Positions 16,400 through 25,286 are shown, numbered from the stretch's first letter. The stretch is 64,000 nucleotides of DNA from Acidisoma sp965199065 (GCF_965199065.1 NZ_CBDAQN010000001.1:372001-436000); one strand, 5' to 3'. A program made the numbers and translations. The notes: generated from the sequence alone by a model not told the origin.

Positions 16400-17707
16400 A
16401 TGACCGACAAAAACCCCGCGGTCCTTCTGCCGGGCGAGGTGCCGAAGCAGCCTGAACGGCCGAAAATGCTCGCCGTCATGGGGCCGGGGTTGATCACCGG
16501 GGCGTCCGATGACGATCCGAGCGGCATCGCGACCTACTCCCAGGCGGGCGCGCAATTCGGTTACGCGCTCGGCTGGACGCTGGTGCTGACCTATCCGCTG
16601 ATGTGCGCGATCCAGCAGATCAGCGCCGAGATCGGGCGGGTGACCGGCCGTGGTCTCGCCGGGAATCTCCGGCGGCATTACCCGGGCTGGCTGCTGAACA
16701 CGATGGTCGGGCTGCTCGTTGTCGCCAACACCATCAACATCGGTGCCGACCTCGGCGCCATGGGCGCGGCGCTGAAGCTGCTGGTGGCGGGGCCGCTGCT
16801 GCTCTACGTCGCGGGTTTCGGTCTGCTCTCGCTCGTGCTCGAAGTCTTCCTTCGCTACGCGCGCTATGTCTCGGTGCTCAAATGGCTGACGCTGTCGCTG
16901 TTCGCCTATGTCGCGACCGTCTTCGTGGTCGGCGTGCCCTGGGGCAGCGTCTTCGTCCATCTCCTGGTGCCGCACATATCGCTGCGGGCTGACTACCTGA
17001 CGGTGGTCGTTGCCGTCTTCGGCACGACGATCAGCCCCTACCTCTTCTTCTGGCAGGCGGGCGAGGAGGTCGAGGATATGAACGAGCGGGCGGACAGCGC
17101 CTCCTTGCTTGACGAGCCATCGGCGGCGCCCCGGGAACTGCGGCGGATCAGGATCGACACCTATGTCGGCATGGGCCTGTCTAACGTCGTGGCTTTGTTC
17201 ATCGTCTGGACGACGGCGGCGACGCTGCACGCTCACGGGATCACCAACATCCAGACCTCGTCCCAGGCCGCCGAGGCCTTGCGGCCATTGGCTGGACCGT
17301 TCGCCTTCACGGTCTTCGCGCTGGGGATCATCGGCACGGGTCTGCTCACGGTGCCGGTACTGGCGGGCTCGGCAGCCTACGCCGTGGGCGAGGCTCGGGG
17401 CTGGCCGATCGGCCTTGCCCGACAGCCGCTCAAGGCGCGCGCCTTCTACGGCACCATCGCCGTGGCGACGGTGGTGGGCGTGGTGCTGAACTTCACGCCC
17501 CTCAACCCGGTGAAGGCCCTGGTATGGAGTGCTGTCGTCAACGGCGTGGTCGCCGTCCCGATCATGGTGATGACCGTGCTGATGGCGGCGCGGCGAGACG
17601 TCATGGGTGATTTCGTTCTGGGCCCGGTGCTGAAGGCGCTGGGGTGGCTGGCGACGGCCGTGATGGCGCTGGCGGCCATCGGCATGTTCGCGACCTGGGG
17701 CGAATGA
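16400..17707 (+). CDS. Nramp-family divalent metal transporter, atypical
   Basis: A 435-residue membrane protein with about 11 hydrophobic segments and the Nramp fold. The first transmembrane segment reads GPGLITGASDDDPSGIATYSQAGA, so the classical metal-binding DPGN motif of MntH is replaced by DPSG. In the sixth segment the usual A-x-x-MPH motif is replaced by FGTTISPYLFFWQAGEE. Canonical Nramps use that Asn and Met to select Mn/Fe, so the substrate of this branch may differ (related branches carry Mg or Al). It ends only 3 bases before the convergent hydantoinase gene. Confidence 0.85.
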   Translation: MTDKNPAVLLPGEVPKQPERPKMLAVMGPGLITGASDDDPSGIATYSQAGAQFGYALGWTLVLTYPLMCAIQQISAEIGRVTGRGLAGNLRRHYPGWLLNTMVGLLVVANTINIGADLGAMGAALKLLVAGPLLLYVAGFGLLSLVLEVFLRYARYVSVLKWLTLSLFAYVATVFVVGVPWGSVFVHLLVPHISLRADYLTVVVAVFGTTISPYLFFWQAGEEVEDMNERADSASLLDEPSAAPRELRRIRIDTYVGMGLSNVVALFIVWTTAATLHAHGITNIQTSSQAAEALRPLAGPFAFTVFALGIIGTGLLTVPVLAGSAAYAVGEARGWPIGLARQPLKARAFYGTIAVATVVGVVLNFTPLNPVKALVWSAVVNGVVAVPIMVMTVLMAARRDVMGDFVLGPVLKALGWLATAVMALAAIGMFATWGE

Positions 17708-17710
17708 CGC

Positions 17711-20700
17711 TCAGGCGTCAGGCCAAAGCGCCTTCGCCTCGGCCTCCGTGTAGTAGCCGCGCGTCACGTCCCGCGCGATCAATGTCGCTGGGCGCCGGCG
17801 CGGGTCGCCATAGCCGCCGCCGCCGGGCGTCATCACCTCCACCCGGTCGCCCGCCACGACGCGGATGTTCTGGTCCTTCGACAGGTGCTCGGGCGTATAG
17901 ACCCCGCCGCCGCGATGCACCCGCACGATATTGCGCGCGCCATCGCCGCCGCCGAGCACGCCGGGCGGCCCGAAGCGGCCATGATCCATCACGAAGCTCG
18001 CCATCGCCTCACCGCGGAAGATTTCGACCTCGTAATGCACGCCGAAACCGCCTCGGTGCAGCCCGGCACCGCCTGACCCCTCGCGTAGGGCGAAGCGGCG
18101 GAAGAGCACCGGGAAGTACTGCTCCATGACCTCGACCGGCGCGGTCTTCGAGATGCCGATGGTGGAGCAGCCATTCGTCAGCCCGTCATGCAGGGCGTTG
18201 CCGCCATAGCCGCCGCCGGAGATTTGATACATCACGTAGCCCCGGCCGGTCTTCGGGTCGAAGCCGCCGAGCGCGAAATTGCCGGATGAGCCCGCGGGCG
18301 CCGCGGTGACCAGTTCGGGAATCGCCTGGACCAGCGCCAGGAAAACGGACTCCGCAATCCGTTGGGAGACCTCGGCCGCGCAACCCGAGACCGGGCGCGG
18401 ATAGCGCGCGTCGAGGAACGTGCCCTCGGGCCGCGGCACATGCAGCGGGGCAAAGGCGCCCGCATTCAGCGGCACATCCGGAAACACATGCCGCACCGCC
18501 AGATAGACGGAGGAGAGCGTCGTCGCGAACACCGAGTTCATCGGGCCCCGGCAGGGCGCGCTCGACCGGCTGAAATCGAAAGTCAGCGCGCCCTCCGCCT
18601 TGGTCATCGTCAACGCGATCCGCAGCGGCTCGTTGACGACGCCATCAGAATCGACGAAGGCCTCGCTGTCATAGACGCCGTCGGGAACGCCCACGAGCTT
18701 GGCGCGCATGAGGTTCGCGGCGCGGCTCTTCATCTCCGCGATCACCTCTGTAACCGTGTCCATACCATAACGAACAAGCACATCACGCAACCGCCGCTCG
18801 CCGATCTTGAGTGCCGAGACCTGGGCGCGGATGTCGCCGATGCGTTGATCGGCCACCCGAATGTTCGAACTGATGATCGAGAGGATCTCGCGGTCCATCT
18901 CCCCACGCTTGAACAGTTTCACGGGCGGGAGGCGGAGGCCCTCCTGCTCGACCTCCGTTGCATGAGCCGAGAACCCGCCTGGCGTCATGCCGCCCGTATC
19001 CGGCCAATGGCCTGTATTCTGCAGCCAGCAGAGCAGGCGGCCCTCATGGAAGAACGGCATGGCAAAACGCACATCCATCAGATGCGTGCCGCCAAGGTAT
19101 GGGTCGTTGACGATGTAGATGTCGCCGGGCTCGGGCGCGGCCACGGCGCCTTCACGGATGAGGCGGATGATCTCGCCGGTGGAATACTGCATGACCCCGA
19201 CGAATACCGGTAGGCCAAGCTCGCCTTGCGCGATCAAGGCACCTGTTTCGGCATCGTAAATGCCATCCGACCGGTCGTCGGCTTCGGCGATGACCGGCGA
19301 GAAGGCCGCCCGCGAGAAGGCGAGATCCATCTCGTTGCAGACCTGCTGGAGCGCCGCCTCGATGACCGCGAGTGCCAACGGATCCGTGCTTCCATGAGCC
19401 CTAGGCAAAGAGGCGCGCGCGGTCGCTACCCGTAAATTGCCGACCTCATCCACGCGAACGGCGGCGCCGGGTTCGATGAAGGTCGTCGTGTCCTGCTGCT
19501 CGAGGATGGCCGGTCCTACAAACCGGGCGCCGAGCGGCACGGCATCGCGGTCGTAGATCGGACAATCAACCCACGCGCCGCCTCCCGCTTGACCCATGGC
19601 GAACACTGGCCGCGTGCCCGTCCGCGCGCTCTCCAGGCTGTCGGCGCGGGCGGCCGGGTCGAGCAGCGAGGCGACGGAGAAAGACGCGCGTCTGCCGGTG
19701 ACGGAGGTGTTGAGGTTCACCAGCGTGGCGCGGATCTCCGGCATCCGGATCTGGAAGCGGGCGAAGTAGGCCTCCTCGAAAAGCGCCTGCAGCGCCTCCC
19801 GGGTGATGCGCGGGTCTGGGATCGCGACCCGGATGAGATGTGTCTGGCCGCGGAACTGCATGTCCGCCGAGTGAACGATCTCCGTCCGCTCGATCTCGTT
19901 TTGCTGAGCGGCGTTGATGGCGATGCCGCGCGCCACCTGCTCCGCCAGCACACGATGGACCTCGGCCATGTCGAGATTGTCGAGCGGCTGGTTCAGCGTG
20001 TTGACGAAGTCCTGCCGCAGATCGGCGACGAGACAACCGAGCGCGTTGGTGAGGCCGGGGCGGGCAGGGATGAGCACCTCGGGGATGCCGAGGTCGGCGG
20101 CGAGCGCGACGGCGTGCAGCGGCCCGGCGCCCCCAAACGCGAAGAGGGTGAGCGCGCGCGGGTCCCGTCCTCGCGACAGCGACACCATGCGGATCGCGCC
20201 CGCCATGTGCACGTTGCCGAGTGCGATGACGGCGGCAGCGGCGTCGTCGACGGAGAGGCCGAGCGGCGTTGCGAGCACCTCCTCGAAGATGGCGCGCACC
20301 TCGTCGACCGTCACGCGCTCGCGGGTGATGGAGAGCTTCGCCGGGTCGATGCGGCCGAGGATGAGGTTGGCGTCGGTGATGGTCGGCAGCCGTCCGCCGC
20401 GCCCGTAGCAGATGGGGCCGGGGGTCGAGCCGGCACTCTGCGGTCCCACGCGCAACATGCCGGCCGCGTCGAGCCAGGCGATGGAGCCGCCGCCGGCGCC
20501 GATTGTCCGCACATCGACCATCGGCACATGGATCGGCAGCCCGTAGTCGATGGTGAGTTCGGCCGAGACTTCCGGAAGGCCGCCGCTGATGAGCGCCACA
20601 TCGCTCGATGTGCCGCCCATGTCGTAGGTCACGGCGTCGCCGACCCCGGATTGCGCCAGGGTCGCGGCGGCGGCGATGACGCCTGAGGCAGGCCCGGACA

Positions 20701-21475
20701 TGACCGTCTTCGCTGCATTCCGGGCGGCGAGCTCAGCGGCGATGGTGCCGCCGTTGCCGTTCATCACCAGCAGGTCGTGGGCGAAGCCCTCCTGCCGCAA
20801 CCCCTCGGTCAGACGCTCGAGGTAGCGGTCCAGCACCGGCTGCACGGCGGCGTTCACCGAGGCGGTCGTTCCGCGCTCATACTCGCGGTATTCGGACAGC
20901 AGCGCATGGCCAAGGGTGATGTAGCCGTTCGGCCAGATGTCTGCGGCGATGCGGCCCGCCGCCAGTTCATGCGCCGGGTTCGCGTAGGCGTGGAGGAAAT
21001 GGATGACGAGCGCCTCGCATCCCGCATCCCGCAACTGAATAGCAGCGGCACGAACGGCGCCTTCATCGAGTGAAGTCACGACGGCACCGGAGGCATCCAT
21101 CCGTTCCGGCACCTCGATGCGGAGGTCGCGCGGGATGAGGGGCTCGAAGACGCCGAACATTCCATAGGGGTTGGGGCGTGTGCGGCGGCCGATCTCCAGC
21201 GTATCCCGGAACCCCGCCGTGGTGATGAGGCCGACGCGGGCGACCTTCCGCTCGAGCACCGCATTGGTGGTGACGGTGGTGCCGTGGATGATGAGGTCGA
21301 GGTCGGCCGGGGTGGTGCCGGCGGCGCGGATGCCGGCGAGCACGCCTTCGGCCTGATTGGCCGTCGTGGTCGGGACCTTGGCGAAGCGCACGCGGCCGGA
21401 GGGGGCGCCCTCGTCGTGGAAGAGCACGTCGGTGAAGGTGCCGCCGACATCGATTCCAGCCAAGCGACGGGTCAT
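17711..21475 (-). CDS. Fused hydantoinase A/B (5-oxoprolinase family)
   Basis: A 1,254-residue ATP-dependent hydrolase. Residues about 1-690 are the HyuA half (LAGIDVGGTFTDVLF, VLERKVARVGLITTAGF, an ATP motif VTYDMGGTSSDVALISGG and FAFGGAGPLHA). Residues about 697-1,240 are the HyuB half (IEAALQQVCNEMDLAFSRAAF, DIYIVNDPYLGGTHLMDV). Prokaryotic N-methylhydantoinases usually keep these as two genes; the fused layout is like eukaryotic 5-oxoprolinase. Substrate may be 5-oxoproline, a hydantoin or a related cyclic amide. The start MTRRLAG is preferred over an upstream one 21 codons earlier. Transcribed divergently from the ars operon. Confidence 0.9.
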   Translation of the reverse strand: MTRRLAGIDVGGTFTDVLFHDEGAPSGRVRFAKVPTTTANQAEGVLAGIRAAGTTPADLDLIIHGTTVTTNAVLERKVARVGLITTAGFRDTLEIGRRTRPNPYGMFGVFEPLIPRDLRIEVPERMDASGAVVTSLDEGAVRAAAIQLRDAGCEALVIHFLHAYANPAHELAAGRIAADIWPNGYITLGHALLSEYREYERGTTASVNAAVQPVLDRYLERLTEGLRQEGFAHDLLVMNGNGGTIAAELAARNAAKTVMSGPASGVIAAAATLAQSGVGDAVTYDMGGTSSDVALISGGLPEVSAELTIDYGLPIHVPMVDVRTIGAGGGSIAWLDAAGMLRVGPQSAGSTPGPICYGRGGRLPTITDANLILGRIDPAKLSITRERVTVDEVRAIFEEVLATPLGLSVDDAAAAVIALGNVHMAGAIRMVSLSRGRDPRALTLFAFGGAGPLHAVALAADLGIPEVLIPARPGLTNALGCLVADLRQDFVNTLNQPLDNLDMAEVHRVLAEQVARGIAINAAQQNEIERTEIVHSADMQFRGQTHLIRVAIPDPRITREALQALFEEAYFARFQIRMPEIRATLVNLNTSVTGRRASFSVASLLDPAARADSLESARTGTRPVFAMGQAGGGAWVDCPIYDRDAVPLGARFVGPAILEQQDTTTFIEPGAAVRVDEVGNLRVATARASLPRAHGSTDPLALAVIEAALQQVCNEMDLAFSRAAFSPVIAEADDRSDGIYDAETGALIAQGELGLPVFVGVMQYSTGEIIRLIREGAVAAPEPGDIYIVNDPYLGGTHLMDVRFAMPFFHEGRLLCWLQNTGHWPDTGGMTPGGFSAHATEVEQEGLRLPPVKLFKRGEMDREILSIISSNIRVADQRIGDIRAQVSALKIGERRLRDVLVRYGMDTVTEVIAEMKSRAANLMRAKLVGVPDGVYDSEAFVDSDGVVNEPLRIALTMTKAEGALTFDFSRSSAPCRGPMNSVFATTLSSVYLAVRHVFPDVPLNAGAFAPLHVPRPEGTFLDARYPRPVSGCAAEVSQRIAESVFLALVQAIPELVTAAPAGSSGNFALGGFDPKTGRGYVMYQISGGGYGGNALHDGLTNGCSTIGISKTAPVEVMEQYFPVLFRRFALREGSGGAGLHRGGFGVHYEVEIFRGEAMASFVMDHGRFGPPGVLGGGDGARNIVRVHRGGGVYTPEHLSKDQNIRVVAGDRVEVMTPGGGGYGDPRRRPATLIARDVTRGYYTEAEAKALWPDA

Positions 21476-21562
21476 CGGCCTCTCCGGATCGTTTGTATGC
21501 GAACGATTTAAGACGAGCGTTCTCGACGGGTAAAGCACAACGTGGCGCGATCAGCCGACGCA

Positions 21563-21605
21563 TTGACAACGCCACCTCACTTCCATATTTCTAGAATTAT
21601 GGAAA
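21563..21605 (+). promoter_or_regulatory. Probable ars operon promoter/operator
   Basis: A perfect -35 box TTGACA (21563-21568) is followed at 17 bases by TATTTC, overlapping an 8-base palindrome TTCTAGAA (21589-21596) just upstream of the arsR start. An ArsR repressor binding here would block its own operon, as is usual for this family. There is little room for a ribosome site, so the arsR message may be almost leaderless. Confidence 0.5.
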
Positions 21606-21955
21606 AGCAGGACGCCATCGCCGCTCTGGCTGCTCTGGCCCAGGAGTCGCGGCTCGATGTGTTCCGCCTCCTGGTGCAGGCGGGCGGGAACGGGCTCCCG
21701 GCCGGTCAAGTCGGAGAACGGCTTGGCCTGCCCTCTGCCACACTGTCCTTTCACCTGAACCAGCTTAAGCAGGCCGGTCTCATTAAGTTTCGGCGGGAAG
21801 GACGCTCGCTGATCTATATGGCGGAGTATGACGCCATGAACGCGCTGCTCGGCTACCTGACCGAGAACTGCTGTCAGGGCGATGCTGCGGGCTGCGGTGC
21901 CGGCACGTGCGATTCATCCACTCTCATCGACGGCAAAGAAGGACAACGGGCATGA
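21599..21955 (+). CDS. arsR: ArsR-type metalloid-responsive repressor
   Basis: A 118-residue winged-helix repressor. The helix-turn-helix is at about 38-62 (GERLGLPSATLSFHLNQLKQAG) with the wing at RREGRSLIYMAEY. The ELCVCDL metal site of classic ArsR is absent; instead cysteines cluster at the C-terminus (Cys91-Cys92, Cys99, Cys104), like the Acidithiobacillus-type As(III) site. It overlaps arsI by 4 bases (ATGA). The context (arsI, arsC relic, exporter) supports arsenic or organoarsenical sensing. The internal start MEKQDAIA is chosen because it fits the family length; an upstream start is possible. Confidence 0.92.
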   Translation: MEKQDAIAALAALAQESRLDVFRLLVQAGGNGLPAGQVGERLGLPSATLSFHLNQLKQAGLIKFRREGRSLIYMAEYDAMNALLGYLTENCCQGDAAGCGAGTCDSSTLIDGKEGQRA

Positions 21956-22377
21956 AGCGCCTTCATGTTCACGTCGGGGTCAAAGATCTCTCCGACAGTG
22001 TGCGTTTCTACAGCGCCCTTTTTGGCGCCGAACCAGTCAAGCTGAAGTCTGACTACGCCAAGTGGATGCTTGACGATCCCCGCGTCAACTTTGCGATCTC
22101 AACCCGCGCCGAGAGAACCGGTGTCGATCACATGGGCATCCAGGTCGATGACGAGGAGGAACTGGCGACGCTGCGTGAGCGGATGTCGCAGGCGAACATC
22201 TCGACGCACAGCGACGGCGAGACGACCTGCTGTTATGCCCGTTCCGAGAAATCCTGGGTGGAAGACCCGAGCGGCGTCGCATGGGAGGCCTATCATACGA
22301 TGGCTGACGCACAAGTTTATCACGGTGCCGGCGACGTTGCGGAGGCGCCCATGGCGTGCTGCAAGGCCACTGCGTGA
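21952..22377 (+). CDS. arsI: ArsI/CadI-type C-As lyase (glyoxalase fold dioxygenase)
   Basis: A 141-residue vicinal-oxygen-chelate protein. In characterised ArsI, an Fe(II) dioxygenase cleaves the carbon-arsenic bond of trivalent organoarsenicals such as MAs(III). Seen: RLHVHVGVKDLSDSVRFYSALFG, the metal ligands His60 (DHMGIQV) and Glu112 (AWEAY), and the vicinal thiol pair Cys93-Cys94 (ETTCCYARSEKSW) that binds the trivalent arsenical. An extra Cys pair ends the protein (MACCKA). It starts inside the arsR stop (ATGA) and its own stop overlaps a GTG that opens the arsC relic. Confidence 0.9.
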   Translation: MKRLHVHVGVKDLSDSVRFYSALFGAEPVKLKSDYAKWMLDDPRVNFAISTRAERTGVDHMGIQVDDEEELATLRERMSQANISTHSDGETTCCYARSEKSWVEDPSGVAWEAYHTMADAQVYHGAGDVAEAPMACCKATA

Positions 22378-22487
22378 TCGCAACGATCTATCGCAGCACG
22401 GCCTGCGGCACTTCGCGCTACATCCTCGCTCTTATCCGCATCAGCGGCGAGGAACGACGCATCATCGATGAACGGGGCCTCGCCTAG
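22374..22487 (+). pseudogene. arsC: Arsenate reductase (ArsC) relic with internal deletion
   Basis: A 37-codon frame starting with GTG inside the arsI stop. It encodes ATIYRSTACGTSRYILALIR, a clear match to the N-terminus of glutaredoxin-type ArsC including the catalytic Cys loop ACGTSR. It then jumps to SGEERRIIDERGLA, which resembles the C-terminal end of ArsC (KEDGE-x-VVDE-x-G). About 90-100 central codons are missing, in frame. It probably arose by an internal deletion and is unlikely to be an active reductase; the middle Arg residues that hold arsenate are gone. The retained frame and GTGA overlap leave open a residual or coupling role. Confidence 0.75.
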
Positions 22488-22495
22488 CAGGCGAG

Positions 22496-23695
22496 ATGGC
22501 CCGGATTAACCGGATGCGCAGCCGGGGCATTGTCATCAGCGGGCTGGGCATCGGGCAGATATTTGCCTGGGGATCGTCTTACTATCTTCCCGCGGTGCTC
22601 GCTCAACCCATCGTCGCTGGCACCGGCTGGCCGCTACCGTGGGTCATCGGCGGGCTCTCCCTTGGGCTGCTTGTGGCTGGGCTGGTGTCGCCCTGGATGG
22701 GCCGAACCATCGGCAAGCGTGGCGGCCGCCCTGTGCTCATGGCCAGCACGGTGTTGCTCGCTGCCGGGCTTTGCCTGCTGGCGCTGGCGCCTTCCATCCC
22801 CGTCTACTTCGCCGCGTGGAGCCTGATCGGGACGGGCATGGGAGCGGGGCTCTATGATCCGGCCTTTGCGACGCTCGGACGTCTCTATGGTGAAACGGCT
22901 CGGTCGGCTATTACCACGCTGACGCTTTTTGGCGGGTTCGCCAGCACCGTTTGCTGGCCGGTCTCCGCGTTCCTCGTGATCCATCTTGGCTGGCGCGGCA
23001 CCTGTCTGGCTTATGCGGGCTTCCACTTAACGATATTGCTGCCTCTCTATTACGCGACGCTGCCGCGCGAAGCCGAGAGTGAACCGAACAGCGCCGTCAC
23101 CGTGGCGTCGTCGAAAGACACAGCCGCCTCTGGTGTCGTCGGGAGACGCTTGCTGTTCGTCCTTGTCGCGACTGCCATAACGCTGAGCGCAATGATTTCG
23201 ACGCTTCTCTCGGTCCACCTGCTCACGATCCTGCAATCGCGGGGCGTGAGCCTTGCGGCTGCGGTGGCACTCGGCGCGCTCGTGGGGCCATCTCAGGTTG
23301 GCGCTCGATCGATCGAATTCGTCATCGCGCGATACCATCACCCGATCTGGACCAAGCTTGTGGCCACTTTGCTGGTAGCGGTTGGCGTTGCGACCTTATG
23401 GGCTTCGCTGCCGCTCCTCGCCATGCCCCTGATCCTTTACGGAGCCGGCATCGGGCTTGAGTCGATCGCGCGGGGCACGCTCCCGCTTGTCCTGTTCGCA
23501 GGCCCGGGATATGCGGCGACGATGGGACGGCTGGCCATGCCAAGCCTCATAGCGCAGGCTGCGGCCCCCTCGATCGGTGCGGTGCTTCTGAACCTTTATG
23601 GCGTGGCCGGAACGCTTGCAGCGTTGACTGTTGTGGCTGCCGTCAACTTCGGCCTCACCTGCGTGATCTTCGCGCGGCTAGAGCGTCGCAGCTGA
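22496..23695 (+). CDS. MFS transporter, probable arsenical exporter (ArsK-like)
   Basis: A 399-residue protein with 12 predicted hydrophobic segments and MFS features (GLVSPWMGRTIGKRGGRPVLM as loop 2-3). It is the last gene of the arsR-arsI-arsC relic operon, 8 bases after the relic. In rhizobial and agrobacterial ars operons an MFS protein (ArsK) exports As(III), Sb(III) and aromatic arsenicals; substrate is inferred here from context only. A small hairpin (CTCGCC-TAGCA-GGCGAG, 22479-22495) sits right before the ATG, so translation may depend on coupling; an alternative ATG is 18 bases downstream. Confidence 0.82.
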   Translation: MARINRMRSRGIVISGLGIGQIFAWGSSYYLPAVLAQPIVAGTGWPLPWVIGGLSLGLLVAGLVSPWMGRTIGKRGGRPVLMASTVLLAAGLCLLALAPSIPVYFAAWSLIGTGMGAGLYDPAFATLGRLYGETARSAITTLTLFGGFASTVCWPVSAFLVIHLGWRGTCLAYAGFHLTILLPLYYATLPREAESEPNSAVTVASSKDTAASGVVGRRLLFVLVATAITLSAMISTLLSVHLLTILQSRGVSLAAAVALGALVGPSQVGARSIEFVIARYHHPIWTKLVATLLVAVGVATLWASLPLLAMPLILYGAGIGLESIARGTLPLVLFAGPGYAATMGRLAMPSLIAQAAAPSIGAVLLNLYGVAGTLAALTVVAAVNFGLTCVIFARLERRS

Positions 23696-23718
23696 CCCTA
23701 ACGGAATGAAAGTTTTTT

Positions 23719-23740
23719 GGTTCTTTTTTGTAAAAAGAAC
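23719..23740. terminator. GGTTCTTTTTT-type hairpin between convergent genes
   Basis: GTTCTTTTT pairs with AAAAAGAAC around a very short loop, between the convergent MFS and prfC genes. It has no classic GC stem, but the placement suggests transcription termination for both. A related hairpin follows the methyltransferase-phasin gene at 27622. Confidence 0.5.
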
Positions 23741-23744
23741 AGCC

Positions 23745-25286
23745 TTATGCCGCTTCGGGGCGCACGTCCTTGATGTCGCGGAAGTGCAGGCTCGCATGAC
23801 CCTCCACGGCACGGCGCATCATGAAGGCGGAGCTGGCGAGAAACACCGGATCGCCGTCCACGTCGTCGGCCATGGCGCTGCGTTGGGTGGCGATGAAGCT
23901 GGCGAGTGCCGTCTTGTCGCCTGAGACCCAGCGGGCCAGCGAATAGGGCGTCTGCTCGAAGGTGATCTGGGTGCCGTATTCCCCCGCGAGCCGCGCCGCC
24001 AGCACGTCGAGCTGCAGGGTGCCGACGACCCCCACGATGGGTGGGGCGCCGTCCTGCGGGCGGAACAGCTGCACGACGCCTTCCTCCGCCAGTTCCTGCA
24101 GCGCGGTGCGAAGCTTCTTCGCCTTCATGGCGTCGTTCAAATGCACGCGGCGGAGGATTTCCGGAGCAAAATACGGAACGCCGACGAAGTTCAGCGTCTC
24201 GTCGGAGGTTAACGTGTCGCCGATGCGAAGCGTGCCGTGGTTGGGGATGCCGACCACATCGCCGGCGAAGGCTTCCTCGGCGAGCGCGCGGTCGCGGGCG
24301 AAGAAGAACTGCGGCGCGTGGAGGGGAATGAGCTTCCCCGTCCGCACCTGTTTCAGCCGCATGCCGCGCACGAGCTTCCCCGAGCAGACCCGCGCGAAGG
24401 CGATCCGGTCGCGGTGGTTCGGGTCCATGTTCGCCTGGATCTTGAAGACGAGGGCAGTGAGGTCGGGCTCCGTCGCCTGCACGATGCGGGTGTCGGCGGG
24501 CTGCGCGCGTGGCTTCGGCCCGAATGACGCCAGCGCGTCCAGCAGGTCCGAGACGCCGATATCCTTTATGGCGCTGCCGAAGAAAGTGGGCGTCAGGTGG
24601 CCGGCCATGAAGCCCTCGACCTCGAACTCAGGGAGGGCAGCGCGGACGAGGTCGATCTCCTCCCCGAGCTGGATCATCCGCGGGTCCGATTGGCCGAGCG
24701 GCGCCGTCAGGTGGAAGTCCCGCGTGCGCAGGTCGTAGGTGCCGGCGAACTCTGCGGCGCGGCCGACCGGCCAGGTTACCGGGGCGGTGTCGAGCGCCAG
24801 CGTGCTCGCCACTTCGTCCAGCAGGTCGAAGGGGTCGCGGGCCTCGCGGTCCATCTTGTTGATGAAGGTGATGATGGGGATGTCCCGCAGCCGGCAGATC
24901 TCGAAGAGCTTGCGGGTCCGCTCCTCGATGCCCTTGGCGGCGTCGATGACCATGACGGCTGAATCGACGGCCGTCAGCGTGCGGTAGGTGTCCTCGGAGA
25001 AGTCCTCGTGGCCCGGCGTGTCGAGCAGGTTGAAGACGCAGCCGCCGTATTCGAAGGTCATGACCGAGGTGACGACGGAGATGCCGCGGTCGCGTTCGAT
25101 GCCCATCCAGTCGGAGCGCGTGCGGCGGCGCTCGCCCTTGGCGCGGACGTTGCCGGCAAGCTGGATGGCGCCGCCGGCACGCAGCAGGCGCTCGGTGAGC
25201 GTGGTCTTGCCGGCGTCGGGGTGGGAGATGATGGCGAAGGTGCGCCTGCGGGCGATCTCGCTCGCGATGTCTTCGGAGGGGGTCAT
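23745..25286 (-). CDS. prfC: Peptide chain release factor 3
   Basis: A 513-residue translational GTPase that recycles RF1/RF2 from the ribosome after peptide release. GTP motifs: G1 SHPDAGKTTLTERLL, G3 DTPGHEDFSEDTYR, G4 NKMDRE; G2 lies within WMGIERDRGISV. Domain II (MRLKQVRTGKLIPL) and the RF3 C-terminal domain (VVGVVGTLQLDVLAARL) follow. The start MTPSEDIA is chosen; another ATG lies 6 codons upstream. Monocistronic; divergent from the downstream dienelactone hydrolase. Confidence 0.96.
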   Translation of the reverse strand: MTPSEDIASEIARRRTFAIISHPDAGKTTLTERLLRAGGAIQLAGNVRAKGERRRTRSDWMGIERDRGISVVTSVMTFEYGGCVFNLLDTPGHEDFSEDTYRTLTAVDSAVMVIDAAKGIEERTRKLFEICRLRDIPIITFINKMDREARDPFDLLDEVASTLALDTAPVTWPVGRAAEFAGTYDLRTRDFHLTAPLGQSDPRMIQLGEEIDLVRAALPEFEVEGFMAGHLTPTFFGSAIKDIGVSDLLDALASFGPKPRAQPADTRIVQATEPDLTALVFKIQANMDPNHRDRIAFARVCSGKLVRGMRLKQVRTGKLIPLHAPQFFFARDRALAEEAFAGDVVGIPNHGTLRIGDTLTSDETLNFVGVPYFAPEILRRVHLNDAMKAKKLRTALQELAEEGVVQLFRPQDGAPPIVGVVGTLQLDVLAARLAGEYGTQITFEQTPYSLARWVSGDKTALASFIATQRSAMADDVDGDPVFLASSAFMMRRAVEGHASLHFRDIKDVRPEAA

